From positions 13,192-77,191 of the forward strand of contig DASZXK010000069.1 in NCBI GenBank assembly GCA_035545855.1: a stretch of 64,000 nt of DNA, in the 5' to 3' direction. A program made the position numbers and the translations under genes. The DNA is from DASZVB01 sp035545855. Lineage in GTDB: Bacteria > Myxococcota_A > Polyangia > Polyangiales > Polyangiaceae. Each line of letters begins with the position of its first letter. Position 1 is the first letter of the stretch. The notes under the pieces are model-generated. The model saw nothing but the letters and a program-made list of their open reading frames with translations. It was not told the DNA's origin and did not search any database. Below are positions 7,681 to 15,811 of the stretch, one piece after another.

Positions 7681-8247
7681 TCAGCTCGGGGCTTTGACGC
7701 GCTCCAGGTACTTGCCTTCGCGGGTGTCGACTCGGATCCAGTCGCCTTCGTTGATGAAGAGGGGGACGCCGACCTCGGCTCCGGTCGAAATGGTGGCGGG
7801 CTTCAGGACGTTCGTCGCCGTGTCCCCGCGGGCGCCGGGCTCCGTCGCGGTGACCTGGACGGTGATGTGCGCCGGCAGAGTCACGCTGACCGGGTTCCCC
7901 TGGTAGATGACGATCTGGCAGTCGATGCCGTCGATGAGGAACTGTGCCGCTTCACCGACGCGCTCCTTCGGGACGGACACCTGCTCCCCGGACTGCTGGT
8001 TCATGAACACGTACATGTCCGCTTCCGGATAGATGTACTGGAGCGTTCGCTCTTCGACGTCCGCGGCGACGATCTTCTCGCCGGATCGCAGGTTCTTCTC
8101 CAGGATGTTCCCCGTCAGCATGTTCTTCATGCGCGTCCGGGTGAACGCCTGCCCCTTGCCGGGCTTCACGAACTGAAATTCGACGACGACATAGGGCTGT
8201 CCGTCGTACATGAACTTCAGGCCCTTCTTGATGTCACTGGTATCCAT
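7681..8247 (-). CDS. efp: Translation elongation factor P
   Basis: A 188-residue EF-P, which enters the ribosomal E site to relieve stalling at polyproline stretches. The three-domain layout is complete: domain I with KPGKGQAF, where Lys31 is the equivalent of E. coli Lys34 and the likely modified residue; domain II with YIYPEADMYVFMNQ; and domain III ending in GDWIRVDTREGKYLERV. Length and motifs are normal for the family. No modification gene (epmA, epmB or earP) is nearby. Polyproline-rich proteins in this window are obvious clients. Confidence 0.97.
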   Translation of the reverse strand: MDTSDIKKGLKFMYDGQPYVVVEFQFVKPGKGQAFTRTRMKNMLTGNILEKNLRSGEKIVAADVEERTLQYIYPEADMYVFMNQQSGEQVSVPKERVGEAAQFLIDGIDCQIVIYQGNPVSVTLPAHITVQVTATEPGARGDTATNVLKPATISTGAEVGVPLFINEGDWIRVDTREGKYLERVKAPS

Positions 8248-8370
8248 TGGGGGTGCCCTCCCCTACTAGGGGATCGGTCGGCATTCAAGAGCGGGTTTCG
8301 GCCCGAGCTCACCTCGGGCCTTGCCCGACCGGAAAGGCCTGGGCGACTCTCGCGGACGGGCCCGGAAAAA

Positions 8371-9231
8371 ATGGATGAGTTTGGGAACGAGCTCGAGGAG
8401 ATCAAGCGCGAGATCGTGGAGAGCCGCTCTCTCACGATCAAGACGAACAACCTCGTCAACGCGCTCGCCGCGGACGTGAAGAGCATCGCCAAGCGGTTCC
8501 AGGGGTACGAGCGGAGGCTCACCTGGAACAGCGCGACGGCGTACGCCGTGTTCGTCGCGATCGTGCTCTTCGCGGGCAAGGTCATCGTGGACGCGCGCGT
8601 GGAGGCGATCCGCGCGCAGACGAAGGACACGCGGGACCTCGCCGACAAGCTCGAGAAGGACCTCAAGATCTTCCAGTCGCGGGAAGAGGCGCGCACGCGC
8701 GGAGAACGGAGGGCGGCGGAGTACTACGGGCTCATCGCCGCCGGGAAGCGCCGCGAGATCATCGACCAGTACGACGAGGTATCCCACCTCGAGCTCAGCA
8801 AGACGGAGCGCTCCGTGTTCGACGCGGCCCTCGAGCGCGCGAAGAACGAGCTCTCGCTCATCGCCTATCAGACTGGACTCGACCACGTGCGAACCCAGCG
8901 GTGGCACGAGGCCGAGCAATCCTTCCGCGACGCGCTCAACTACAAGGCGGACGCCGCCCACTCACCCGAGGCCCGCTACCAGCTCTCGGTGACGCTCCGC
9001 GCGCTCGGCCGCCAGCGGGAAGCGATCCCGATGCTCATCGAGCTCTCGGAGGCTTCGCCGGACAAGGAGGTCGTGGACGACGCGACGTTCCTGCTCGCGC
9101 TCTGCCAGCTCGACATCGAGGCGTGGAACGACGCCAAGACGACGCTGCGCACGTTCATCCGCCGCTTCCCGACGAGCGCGCACCTGAACGACGTGCGAGC
9201 GAAGCTCGCAGACGTCCAGCTCTACCACTGA
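8371..9231 (+). CDS. Membrane-anchored coiled-coil/TPR protein
   Basis: A 286-residue protein starting at ATG 8371 (MDEFGNELEE); the frame is open further upstream, but that part overlaps efp on the other strand. A coiled coil (about 5-45) is followed by one membrane helix (about 53-74, ATAYAVFVAIVLFAGKVIV), another charged coiled coil, then helical TPR-like repeats (about 165-280: WHEAEQSFRDALNY, QREAIPMLIELSE, WNDAKTTLRTFIRRFP). This recalls YbgF/CpoB-like proteins, but the membrane topology differs. The function is unknown. It is divergent from efp across 123 bases. Confidence 0.85.
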   Translation: MDEFGNELEEIKREIVESRSLTIKTNNLVNALAADVKSIAKRFQGYERRLTWNSATAYAVFVAIVLFAGKVIVDARVEAIRAQTKDTRDLADKLEKDLKIFQSREEARTRGERRAAEYYGLIAAGKRREIIDQYDEVSHLELSKTERSVFDAALERAKNELSLIAYQTGLDHVRTQRWHEAEQSFRDALNYKADAAHSPEARYQLSVTLRALGRQREAIPMLIELSEASPDKEVVDDATFLLALCQLDIEAWNDAKTTLRTFIRRFPTSAHLNDVRAKLADVQLYH

Positions 9232-9259
9232 CGAGGTCCGCGATCGCTCCAGCGACCGG

Positions 9260-9297
9260 CGTCGTGGGGGGAGGCCGAGAACGGGTCCCCCACGACG
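9260..9297. terminator. Stem-loop between convergent genes
   Basis: Perfect 11-bp GC-rich arms (9260-9270 and 9287-9297) enclose a 16-base loop in the 71 bases between two facing stop codons. The T-tract is weak, so it is probably a bidirectional, possibly Rho-assisted, transcription end. Confidence 0.5.
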
Positions 9298-9302
9298 AAC
9301 GA

Positions 9303-10610
9303 TCAGTTCGGCACGATCGCCACCAGCGGGGCGTTCCAGAAGTGGCGCTTCGTGAACGTGGGGTAGGGACCGATGAGAACGAGCGTGTATGCCTTTCCGT
9401 TCTCGATCTCCTGGAGGTTCGCGGCGGAGAGCGTGGGGGCCCAGGGCTGGTCGTAGGCGGCGTCGTCGGAGCCGCCGGCGTGGACGCGGATCTTCGCGGT
9501 GGAGCTCGACGCTCCGAGATCGGCGACGCTCCACTTCGTGACGAGGTGGGCGGGACGGAGCGCGCCCGTCACGACGTCCGAGACGAAGGGCAACGGGTCG
9601 CCGCCGATGGGTGGGGCGAAGCGAACGTCGCAGTGCGTGAACGTCGGCGTCGCGTCGAGGAACGCGAGCCCGACGTGATCGGAGGGAACCGTGCGCGACA
9701 GCGCGACGATGATCGGTGCGAGCGTCGGCGTCGTCTTCGAGAAGGCATCTCCGCAGACGGAGCGCTCGGACGGGTCGCCGATGCCGGGACCTCCCATGCA
9801 GCCGCTCGCGACGAGGAGATAGCTCCGCTCGAGGGCGAGCTCGCCGCCCGGGATGACGGGGAGGGCGGCGACGCGCAAGCCCGGGATCGGCTCCGACGCA
9901 TCGGTCGGCACCGACGCCTCGAGCGGCGCGTCCAGGGTCGCATCCCGGCTCGCTCCGTCCTCGGGCGCCCGGGTCGTCGCGTCGCGCGCGTCGCTCGTCG
10001 CGTCGCTTCCGTCTGCGGACGACGCGTCACGGGGGACTCCGCTTTCGCCGGTGCCGCTCTCGAGGACCGGCGGAGGCGGAGGCGGGCGGAGCGGCGGAAT
10101 GCGGGAGAGCTGGACGATCGTCGTGCACGCGAGGCCGTCCACGGCTCCGGCGTCGTGGGCCGCGACGACGTACGGACGGATCGCGTCCCTGGAAGGATCG
10201 AGGCCCGGCGGAGAGACGGCGGCCGACGCTCCCCAGTCGAGCCCGCCACGAGGGAGCGGCTTCCCCGGCGAGGGGAGCTCGGAGCCGGAGTCCACCCGAG
10301 CGAAGCAGAACGCGACCCACGGGGAGTCGGTCACGCCGTGGAGCACCGTGAGCGTCCGAGGTCCGTCGGGGACGAACGGGGCGCCGCCGGCGGACGCGTC
10401 GGGAGCCGAGTCCTGGCCGGCGGCTCCGCCCGACTCGTCGACCCACGCCCCTCCCGAACCCCCGCGGCCCATGGCGCCGCCCGCGCCGCGCGCCGCCAGG
10501 ATGTCGTGATCCTGGATGCAGGAGACGGTCCCACACGCGGCGGCAGAAATGACCACCAACGTGGTCAGATACGGCGAGCGACGGCCTGGGGAAGATGAGC
10601 GCGAGCGCAC
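9303..10610 (-). CDS. Secreted or lipid-anchored Asp/Ala-linker protein, unknown function
   Basis: About 435 residues from a GTG at 10610, chosen because it gives an Arg-rich n-region, a hydrophobic h-region (YLTTLVVISAAA) and a Cys at residue 26 or 31; the frame extends further but runs into the next gene. A Gly/Asp/Ala linker precedes a first globular part (RTLTVLHGVTDSPWVAF). A second acidic Asp/Ala/Thr linker precedes a C-terminal part with a few Cys. Two-module proteins of this style are common in Polyangia; I recognise no enzyme motif. It lies 46 bases after the thioesterase stop and may be the last gene of that operon. Confidence 0.75.
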   Translation of the reverse strand: MRSRSSSPGRRSPYLTTLVVISAAACGTVSCIQDHDILAARGAGGAMGRGGSGGAWVDESGGAAGQDSAPDASAGGAPFVPDGPRTLTVLHGVTDSPWVAFCFARVDSGSELPSPGKPLPRGGLDWGASAAVSPPGLDPSRDAIRPYVVAAHDAGAVDGLACTTIVQLSRIPPLRPPPPPPVLESGTGESGVPRDASSADGSDATSDARDATTRAPEDGASRDATLDAPLEASVPTDASEPIPGLRVAALPVIPGGELALERSYLLVASGCMGGPGIGDPSERSVCGDAFSKTTPTLAPIIVALSRTVPSDHVGLAFLDATPTFTHCDVRFAPPIGGDPLPFVSDVVTGALRPAHLVTKWSVADLGASSSTAKIRVHAGGSDDAAYDQPWAPTLSAANLQEIENGKAYTLVLIGPYPTFTKRHFWNAPLVAIVPN

Positions 10611-10656
10611 GTGCGACGTGGATGTTGCACCATCTCGAGGCCGAGCGCCCGTCCCG

Positions 10657-11559
10657 TCACGGGCGGAGCGTGATCCGCGCCACCACCCGCGCGGAGCCGA
10701 ACTCCGCGAACGTCGCGCGCTCGGCGGGACCCGCGCCGTCCTCGACCACGGCGGCGACCACGCCCACGGCACCGTCCGTCTCGTAAGCGCGGAGCGCGAT
10801 CCGGACCGTGTCGCCCGCGAACGACGGCTTCCGATAGCCGATCTGGGCGCTCCGCGCGGCGATCTTGCCGCTCCGACCGAGGTCGATGAACCGCGCGACC
10901 GCCGCCTGCTCGAAGGCGCGGAGGTACATGAGAAAGTTCACGTGCTGGTTCAGATCCGTGTGCGAGAGCCCGAAGACGACCCGGGCCGGGTCGAGGCGGG
11001 GCGCGGCGTCGAGCGGGCGCGCGCCCTCGGGTAGCTCGAGCAGACCGGTGGGCGGCTGCCAGAGAGCGCGATGCTCCGGAACGCCGCGTTCCCCGAACGC
11101 GGCGAGACGACGGACGAGGTGCTTGCCAGGAGGCGCGCCGAGGTGCGTCAGCACCCGCTGTCCGTAAGCGCGCCCGGCCACTTGCTCCACGCCGTCCTTG
11201 CCGACCGCGATCGCCGTCAGCCACGTGGAGAAGAGGAGACGGTCCACGGAGCCGTCCGCCGAAAGGACGTGCTCGAACCGGTGCCGGACCCTCGTCTTCG
11301 CCCGCGCGCGGGGAGAGAGGACCGCGTCCGTGGCTTCGAGCGCGACGCGGGACAGGACCGTCGTCACGCCCGCGTCGAAGTCCCGGAGGATCTTCCCGAC
11401 GGAGGGAATGGAGTAGAGGGCGCGCCCGGTGGGTCGCCAGGCGCACTCGAGGCGAAGCCGTCCGTCCTGGATCAGATCGTCGTAGCGGAGGACGCCCTCG
11501 TCCTCGGCGACCTCCGCATCCGCGGGTTCTTCGGGGAAATCCGCGCCGAGAGCGTTCAT
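10657..11559 (-). CDS. Double-hotdog acyl thioesterase-like protein
   Basis: A 300-residue protein starting at ATG 11559, which overlaps the thiD stop (ATGA). The C-terminal half carries HTDLNQHVNFLMYLRAFEQA, the helix and N-x-H pattern of 4HBT/acyl-ACP thioesterase hotdog domains, followed by the usual strands (GYRKPSFAGDTVRIALRAYE). The N-terminal half looks like a second, degenerate hotdog unit. It probably hydrolyses an acyl-thioester; the substrate is unknown. Coupling to thiD and a MATE exporter gives no obvious pathway link. Confidence 0.75.
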   Translation of the reverse strand: MNALGADFPEEPADAEVAEDEGVLRYDDLIQDGRLRLECAWRPTGRALYSIPSVGKILRDFDAGVTTVLSRVALEATDAVLSPRARAKTRVRHRFEHVLSADGSVDRLLFSTWLTAIAVGKDGVEQVAGRAYGQRVLTHLGAPPGKHLVRRLAAFGERGVPEHRALWQPPTGLLELPEGARPLDAAPRLDPARVVFGLSHTDLNQHVNFLMYLRAFEQAAVARFIDLGRSGKIAARSAQIGYRKPSFAGDTVRIALRAYETDGAVGVVAAVVEDGAGPAERATFAEFGSARVVARITLRP

Positions 11560-12356
11560 TCGATCCCGTGCACGTGGTTCAGGAGCGCGGCTCCGGTCCC
11601 GTACGGTGGCGCGGTCCGGATGGCCTCGACGACGTAGTCGCGCGCCTCCTGGACCGCGCCCTCGAGCGTCATCCCCTCGGCGAGCCCGATCGCGATGGCG
11701 GATGCGAGGGTGCACCCCGTGCCATGAGCGGGACGCCCCCGGAGCCGAGGACTCTCGAATCGCCGCTCGAGGCCGTCCGCCGTCCGGAGGAGGTCGACGA
11801 CGACGTCCCCTTCGACGTGCCCGCCCTTCACGAGCACCGCTTCCGGGCCCATGAGGAGGAGCCGGTCCGCGGCGTGCTGCATGTCCGCGAAGGTGCGGAC
11901 CTCGATGCCGGAGAGCGCGGCGGCCTCCGGCGCGTTCGGCGTGAGGAGCGTCGCCATGGGGAGGAGTTGCTTCACGAAGCGCGACCGGCCTTCCGCGTCG
12001 AGGAGCGGCGTTCCGAAACCCGACGCGAGCACGGGATCCACGACGAGCGGCGGGGGACGCCCGAGCGAACGGAGCCTCCGGACCACGACGTCCACGACGG
12101 CGCGCGTCCCGAGCATCCCGATCTTCACGGCGTCCGCGCCGATGTCTTCGAGAGCGAGCGAGAGCTGGAGCTCGACGAACTCCGGCGGCGTCGGGATGAC
12201 GCCGAAGACGCCGTGCGTGTTCTGCGCCGTGAGCGCCGTCACGACGGTCGACGCGAAGCCGCCGAGCGCCGTGATCGTCTTCACGTCCGCCTGGAGCCCC
12301 GCCCCGCCGCTCGAATCGGAGCCGGCGATGACCAGCACGCGCCCTCTCGGTTCCAT
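11556..12356 (-). CDS. thiD: Hydroxymethylpyrimidine/phosphomethylpyrimidine kinase
   Basis: A 266-residue ribokinase-fold enzyme that phosphorylates HMP and HMP-P in thiamine synthesis. Visible signatures are IAGSDSSGGAGLQADVKT (residues 10-27, substrate binding), KIGMLG, the VVDPVLASGFG loop and GTGCTLASAIA, the anion hole with the catalytic region near the C-terminus. Length is standard. Its ATG begins 1 base after the MATE stop codon and its own stop overlaps the thioesterase ATG, so the three genes are one transcript. thiE and thiG lie about 46-50 kb away. Confidence 0.96.
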   Translation of the reverse strand: MEPRGRVLVIAGSDSSGGAGLQADVKTITALGGFASTVVTALTAQNTHGVFGVIPTPPEFVELQLSLALEDIGADAVKIGMLGTRAVVDVVVRRLRSLGRPPPLVVDPVLASGFGTPLLDAEGRSRFVKQLLPMATLLTPNAPEAAALSGIEVRTFADMQHAADRLLLMGPEAVLVKGGHVEGDVVVDLLRTADGLERRFESPRLRGRPAHGTGCTLASAIAIGLAEGMTLEGAVQEARDYVVEAIRTAPPYGTGAALLNHVHGIE

Positions 12357-12357
12357 C

Positions 12358-13755
12358 TCAGCTCCCCTCGAACAAGGTCGCGCCGGTGCGGGCTGCCCAT
12401 CGGCCGCGGAGGAACACGATGCCGCAGACGACCATGCGCGCGAAGTGATCTCCGATGAGCGCGGCCCAGACCCAGACGAGGTCGTGCCCCATGAACCGGG
12501 TGAACGCCCAGGCGAGCGGGACCCGGAAGGCCCAGTTTCCGACGGCCGCTCCGACGAGCGGGGTCATGGTGTCCCCTGCCCCGCGGAGCACGCCGCCCAG
12601 CGTGAAATGCGCCCCCATGAACGGCTGCGCGATGGCGAGCATCGTCATGAACGGCACGAGGTTCTCGGCGACGTGGGCGTCGGCCGTGAAGCCGCGCGCG
12701 AGCGGCCCGCGGAGGAACAGGAACAGCGTCCCGAGGCCGCACATGAAGATCACGGCCTGGGCCACGGAGCGCGCCCCGGCCCGCTTCGCGCGCTCGGAAT
12801 CCGACGCGCCGAGAGCCTGGCCGACGAACGTCGAGGCGGCGGCCGCGAACCCGAGCCCGGGCGCCCACGAGAAGGAGAGGAGGCGAACGCCGATCGCGTA
12901 CGCCGCGATGGCCGCCGAGCCGTAGGCCGAGAGGATCTTGAAGTACGTGAGGAGCGCGAGGCTCATGATGAGCCGCTCGCCCATGGAGGGCAGGGAGACC
13001 CGGAAGACCTCATTCGCGGAGGACAGCACCGCGGACGCGGCGCTCGAGACGTCTTCGTCGGCGCTCTCCCGCCGCGCGAGCATGACGTAGAGGAGCAGCC
13101 CCACGGCGTGCGCCGCGCAGGTCGCGATGCCCGCCCCGACGAGCTCGAGACGCGGGAGGCCGAACAGCCCGAACACGAGCAGGACGCTGAGCGCCGTCTT
13201 CACGGCCATCACGACGGCGGCGATGACCATGGGCCCCCGGGTGTTCCGGCGAGCGCGGAGCGCGCTCTCGTACATGAAGGCGGCGGCGTAGAGCAGCATG
13301 GCGCCGGCGAAGAGACGGAAAAACGGAACCGCGATCTCGACGACGTCGGGCTCGGCGTCGAGGAGCCGCAGGATCTGCCGCGGGACGAGGATGGCGAGCG
13401 CGAGCCCGAGCGCCGCGACTCCTTCCGCGACCAGCACGGACGCGAGCACGACGCCCCGCGCTCGCCGCGGCTCGCGTGCACCGAGGGCGCGCGCGGCGAG
13501 CGCGACGCATCCGATGCCGACGGACTGGAGCAGCGTCTCCACGAGGTGGACGCACTGCGTGGAGTAGCCCCAGGCGGCGACGGTGTGACGCCCGAGCCGC
13601 CCGACGAGGGCGACGTCCACGACGTCCACGACGTTCACGACGACGAACGAGAGCATCGCGGGCCACGCCATGCTCCAGATGTCGCGATCGAGGGCAGCGC
13701 CGTCGTCGGGTGAAACGAGCGGTGCTTCCCCGCTCGGTCCGACGCTGCTGTCCAT
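12358..13755 (-). CDS. MATE-family efflux transporter
   Basis: About 465 residues with twelve predicted membrane helices in two related halves, the MATE layout. Typical segments are MAWPAMLSFVVVNVVDVVDVALVGRLG in the first helices and the second-half copy beginning VSLPSMGERLIMS. Such pumps export cationic drugs or metabolites using Na+ or H+ gradients. ATG 13755 gives MDSSVG; a GTG at 13776 is an alternative. It is first in the MATE-thiD-thioesterase operon and divergent from the next lipoprotein gene. Confidence 0.92.
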   Translation of the reverse strand: MDSSVGPSGEAPLVSPDDGAALDRDIWSMAWPAMLSFVVVNVVDVVDVALVGRLGRHTVAAWGYSTQCVHLVETLLQSVGIGCVALAARALGAREPRRARGVVLASVLVAEGVAALGLALAILVPRQILRLLDAEPDVVEIAVPFFRLFAGAMLLYAAAFMYESALRARRNTRGPMVIAAVVMAVKTALSVLLVFGLFGLPRLELVGAGIATCAAHAVGLLLYVMLARRESADEDVSSAASAVLSSANEVFRVSLPSMGERLIMSLALLTYFKILSAYGSAAIAAYAIGVRLLSFSWAPGLGFAAAASTFVGQALGASDSERAKRAGARSVAQAVIFMCGLGTLFLFLRGPLARGFTADAHVAENLVPFMTMLAIAQPFMGAHFTLGGVLRGAGDTMTPLVGAAVGNWAFRVPLAWAFTRFMGHDLVWVWAALIGDHFARMVVCGIVFLRGRWAARTGATLFEGS

Positions 13756-13986
13756 GTCAGCCGCGGAAGCTAGCACCTCGAGGCCCGGCCCGCGGCCGTG
13801 TCGGCGCGACGGCGATTCCCCCGCGTGTCGGCTCTGTCAGCGACTGGCACGGCGCTCCCACCCGGGCTTCGGGGCAGGTCCGCGGCCGGCGCATGTTCCA
13901 GGCAGGTTTCTCGAGCTTGTAATCAATTGTCACCGGTCGGGATCCGCCGTGGCTGGATCCGACAGCGCTCCTTAACCTGATTGCCG

Positions 13987-14661
13987 ATGCGGTCCGGGTT
14001 TGCCTTCGCGCTCTCCGTGGCGGTCGCCCTCGCGGGGACGGGCTGCGCCGGTGCCCTCGGCAACGGAGCGGCGCTCTCGGCCCGGAGCGCGGACGAATCC
14101 GTCTCCGTCGGCGAGCGGCGGGACGTCGCTGCCGGCCTGGTCGTCACCAAGCCGCTCGAGTTCGACCGCGGCGACCACCACTACATCGGCGGCATCGCGC
14201 GCGGGCTCGTGCCGGCCACGCCGGATCAGGTGCTCGCCGCGCTCGACGACGTGGACGCCCTCCGGGCCATGCTCCCGCGAACGAAGCGAGCGACGTTCGT
14301 CGACGCGGAGGGCGGCGCCCGGCGCATCGAGCTCCGTCAGGGGAACTCCGTCGTGGACGCGACGTACACCGTCCGCCTCGCTCCGACCGGCCCGGGCGAG
14401 CTCGGGTTCCGGCTGGATCCGTCCCGCCCCCACGACATCGACGACGTCTACGGGTACTTCAAGGTGGAACCGTACGACGGGACGCGGAGCCTCGTCACGG
14501 TCGCCGCGGCGGTGGACGTCGGCTCCGGCCTGACGGTGATGCTCTTCGGCAAGCGCGTGCAAGACGTCATCCTCTCCACGCCGGGCGCGATGAAGACGTT
14601 CTTCGCACGGAGCGAGGGCTTGCCCGCCGGGTCGTTCGTGGCGCAAAACGACGCTCGTTGA
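13987..14661 (+). CDS. START/SRPBCC-like lipoprotein
   Basis: A 224-residue protein with a signal peptide and lipobox LAGTGC (Cys20). The rest has the strand-helix pattern of polyketide cyclase/COQ10-type SRPBCC domains: an early strand, a helix with TPDQVLAALDDVDALRAMLP, several antiparallel strands and a long C-terminal helix (DVILSTPGAMKTFF). The family forms a hydrophobic pocket, so lipid or small-molecule binding is inferred. ATG 13987 is preferred over TTG 13981. Its TGA overlaps the TTG start of the next gene. Confidence 0.8.
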   Translation: MRSGFAFALSVAVALAGTGCAGALGNGAALSARSADESVSVGERRDVAAGLVVTKPLEFDRGDHHYIGGIARGLVPATPDQVLAALDDVDALRAMLPRTKRATFVDAEGGARRIELRQGNSVVDATYTVRLAPTGPGELGFRLDPSRPHDIDDVYGYFKVEPYDGTRSLVTVAAAVDVGSGLTVMLFGKRVQDVILSTPGAMKTFFARSEGLPAGSFVAQNDAR

Positions 14662-15809
14662 ACGCGTCCCTCCCGCTCGTCTGCGCGCACCGTCCCCCCT
14701 GCCCCGGCTGTCCGCGGCTCGGAGAACCCGGCGTCGCCCCCGAGGCACTCGCCGCGCTCTCCGCGCTCGCCGGACGTCACGGGCTTCCGGAGCCGCCGGT
14801 CACCCTGGGCGCGAGGACGGGCTTTCGACTGCGGGCGCGGCTGGCCGTCCGCGGGCGCATGACCGCGCCGAAGATCGGGATCTTCGAGCTCGGCTCGCAC
14901 CGCGTCGTGGACGTCCCTCGGTGCCTCGTCCATCACCCGCTCGTGAACGAAGTGGCGGCCGTGCTCCGGCGCGCCATCGTCGACGCGCGCTGTCCGCCGT
15001 ACTCGGACGAGGCGCACCGCGGCGTGCTCCGCTACGTGCAGATCGTCGTCGAACGCCGGAGCGAGACGGCGCAGGTCGTCCTGGTCGGAGCCTCGGAGGT
15101 CGTGGACCCGCTGCGCGACCTCGCCGAGCTCCTCTCGCGCCGCCTCGGACCGCGCCTTCACTCGCTCTTCTGGAACGGAAACCCGGCGCAGACGAACACG
15201 ATCCTCGGCCCCGCCTGGCAGAAACTCGAAGGCCCGGACGCCGTCGTCGAGACGATCGGCGGCGCGTCGGTGTTCTACCCGCCGGCCGCGTTCGGCCAGA
15301 ACAACCTGGACCTCGCCGATTCGATCGTCCAGGTGGTGCAGGCGAAGGTGCCGCCCGGGTCCCGGATCGTCGAGCTCTACGCGGGAACCGGCGCGCTCTC
15401 CCTCGGGCTCGTCGGACGGTCGGCCTCGCTCGTCGCGAACGAGGTCTCGGAAGGGTCCCTCGAGGGCCTCCGCGCGGGGATCGCGGCTCTCCCGGGAGAG
15501 CTCGCCGCGCGGGTCCGCGTCGTGCCGGGGTCCGCGGCAGGCGCCGTGGGAGAGCTCGCGTCGGCGGACGTCGTGATCGTCGATCCTCCGCGGAAGGGTC
15601 TCGACCCGGCGGTGCGCGTCGCGCTCGAAGCGCGGCCGCCGTCTCGCCTCGTCTACGTCGCGTGCGGCGTCGCGTCGTTCCTCGAGGATGCACGCGCCCT
15701 CCTCGCGAACGGACGGACACGCCTCTCCGATCTGCGCGTCTTCGACCTGTTCCCGCACACGGAGCACGCGGAGGTCGTGGCCACGTTCGACGCCGCCCCT
15801 CCCCGCTGA
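14658..15809 (+). CDS. RNA uracil-5 methyltransferase, TrmA/RlmD-like
   Basis: A 383-residue SAM-dependent enzyme that methylates uracil C5 in rRNA or tRNA. N-terminal Cys9-x5-Cys15-x2-Cys18 plus Cys89 fit the 4Fe-4S cluster of RlmD-type enzymes. Further on are the SAM site VELYAGTGALSLG (238-250), DPPRKG (309-314), the catalytic Cys336 in VYVACG and the general base Glu372 in HTEHAE. The TTG start overlaps the previous stop (TTGA), so it is probably cotranslated with the START-like lipoprotein. Which uridine it methylates cannot be told. Confidence 0.92.
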   Translation: MNASLPLVCAHRPPCPGCPRLGEPGVAPEALAALSALAGRHGLPEPPVTLGARTGFRLRARLAVRGRMTAPKIGIFELGSHRVVDVPRCLVHHPLVNEVAAVLRRAIVDARCPPYSDEAHRGVLRYVQIVVERRSETAQVVLVGASEVVDPLRDLAELLSRRLGPRLHSLFWNGNPAQTNTILGPAWQKLEGPDAVVETIGGASVFYPPAAFGQNNLDLADSIVQVVQAKVPPGSRIVELYAGTGALSLGLVGRSASLVANEVSEGSLEGLRAGIAALPGELAARVRVVPGSAAGAVGELASADVVIVDPPRKGLDPAVRVALEARPPSRLVYVACGVASFLEDARALLANGRTRLSDLRVFDLFPHTEHAEVVATFDAAPPR

Positions 15810-15811
15810 AA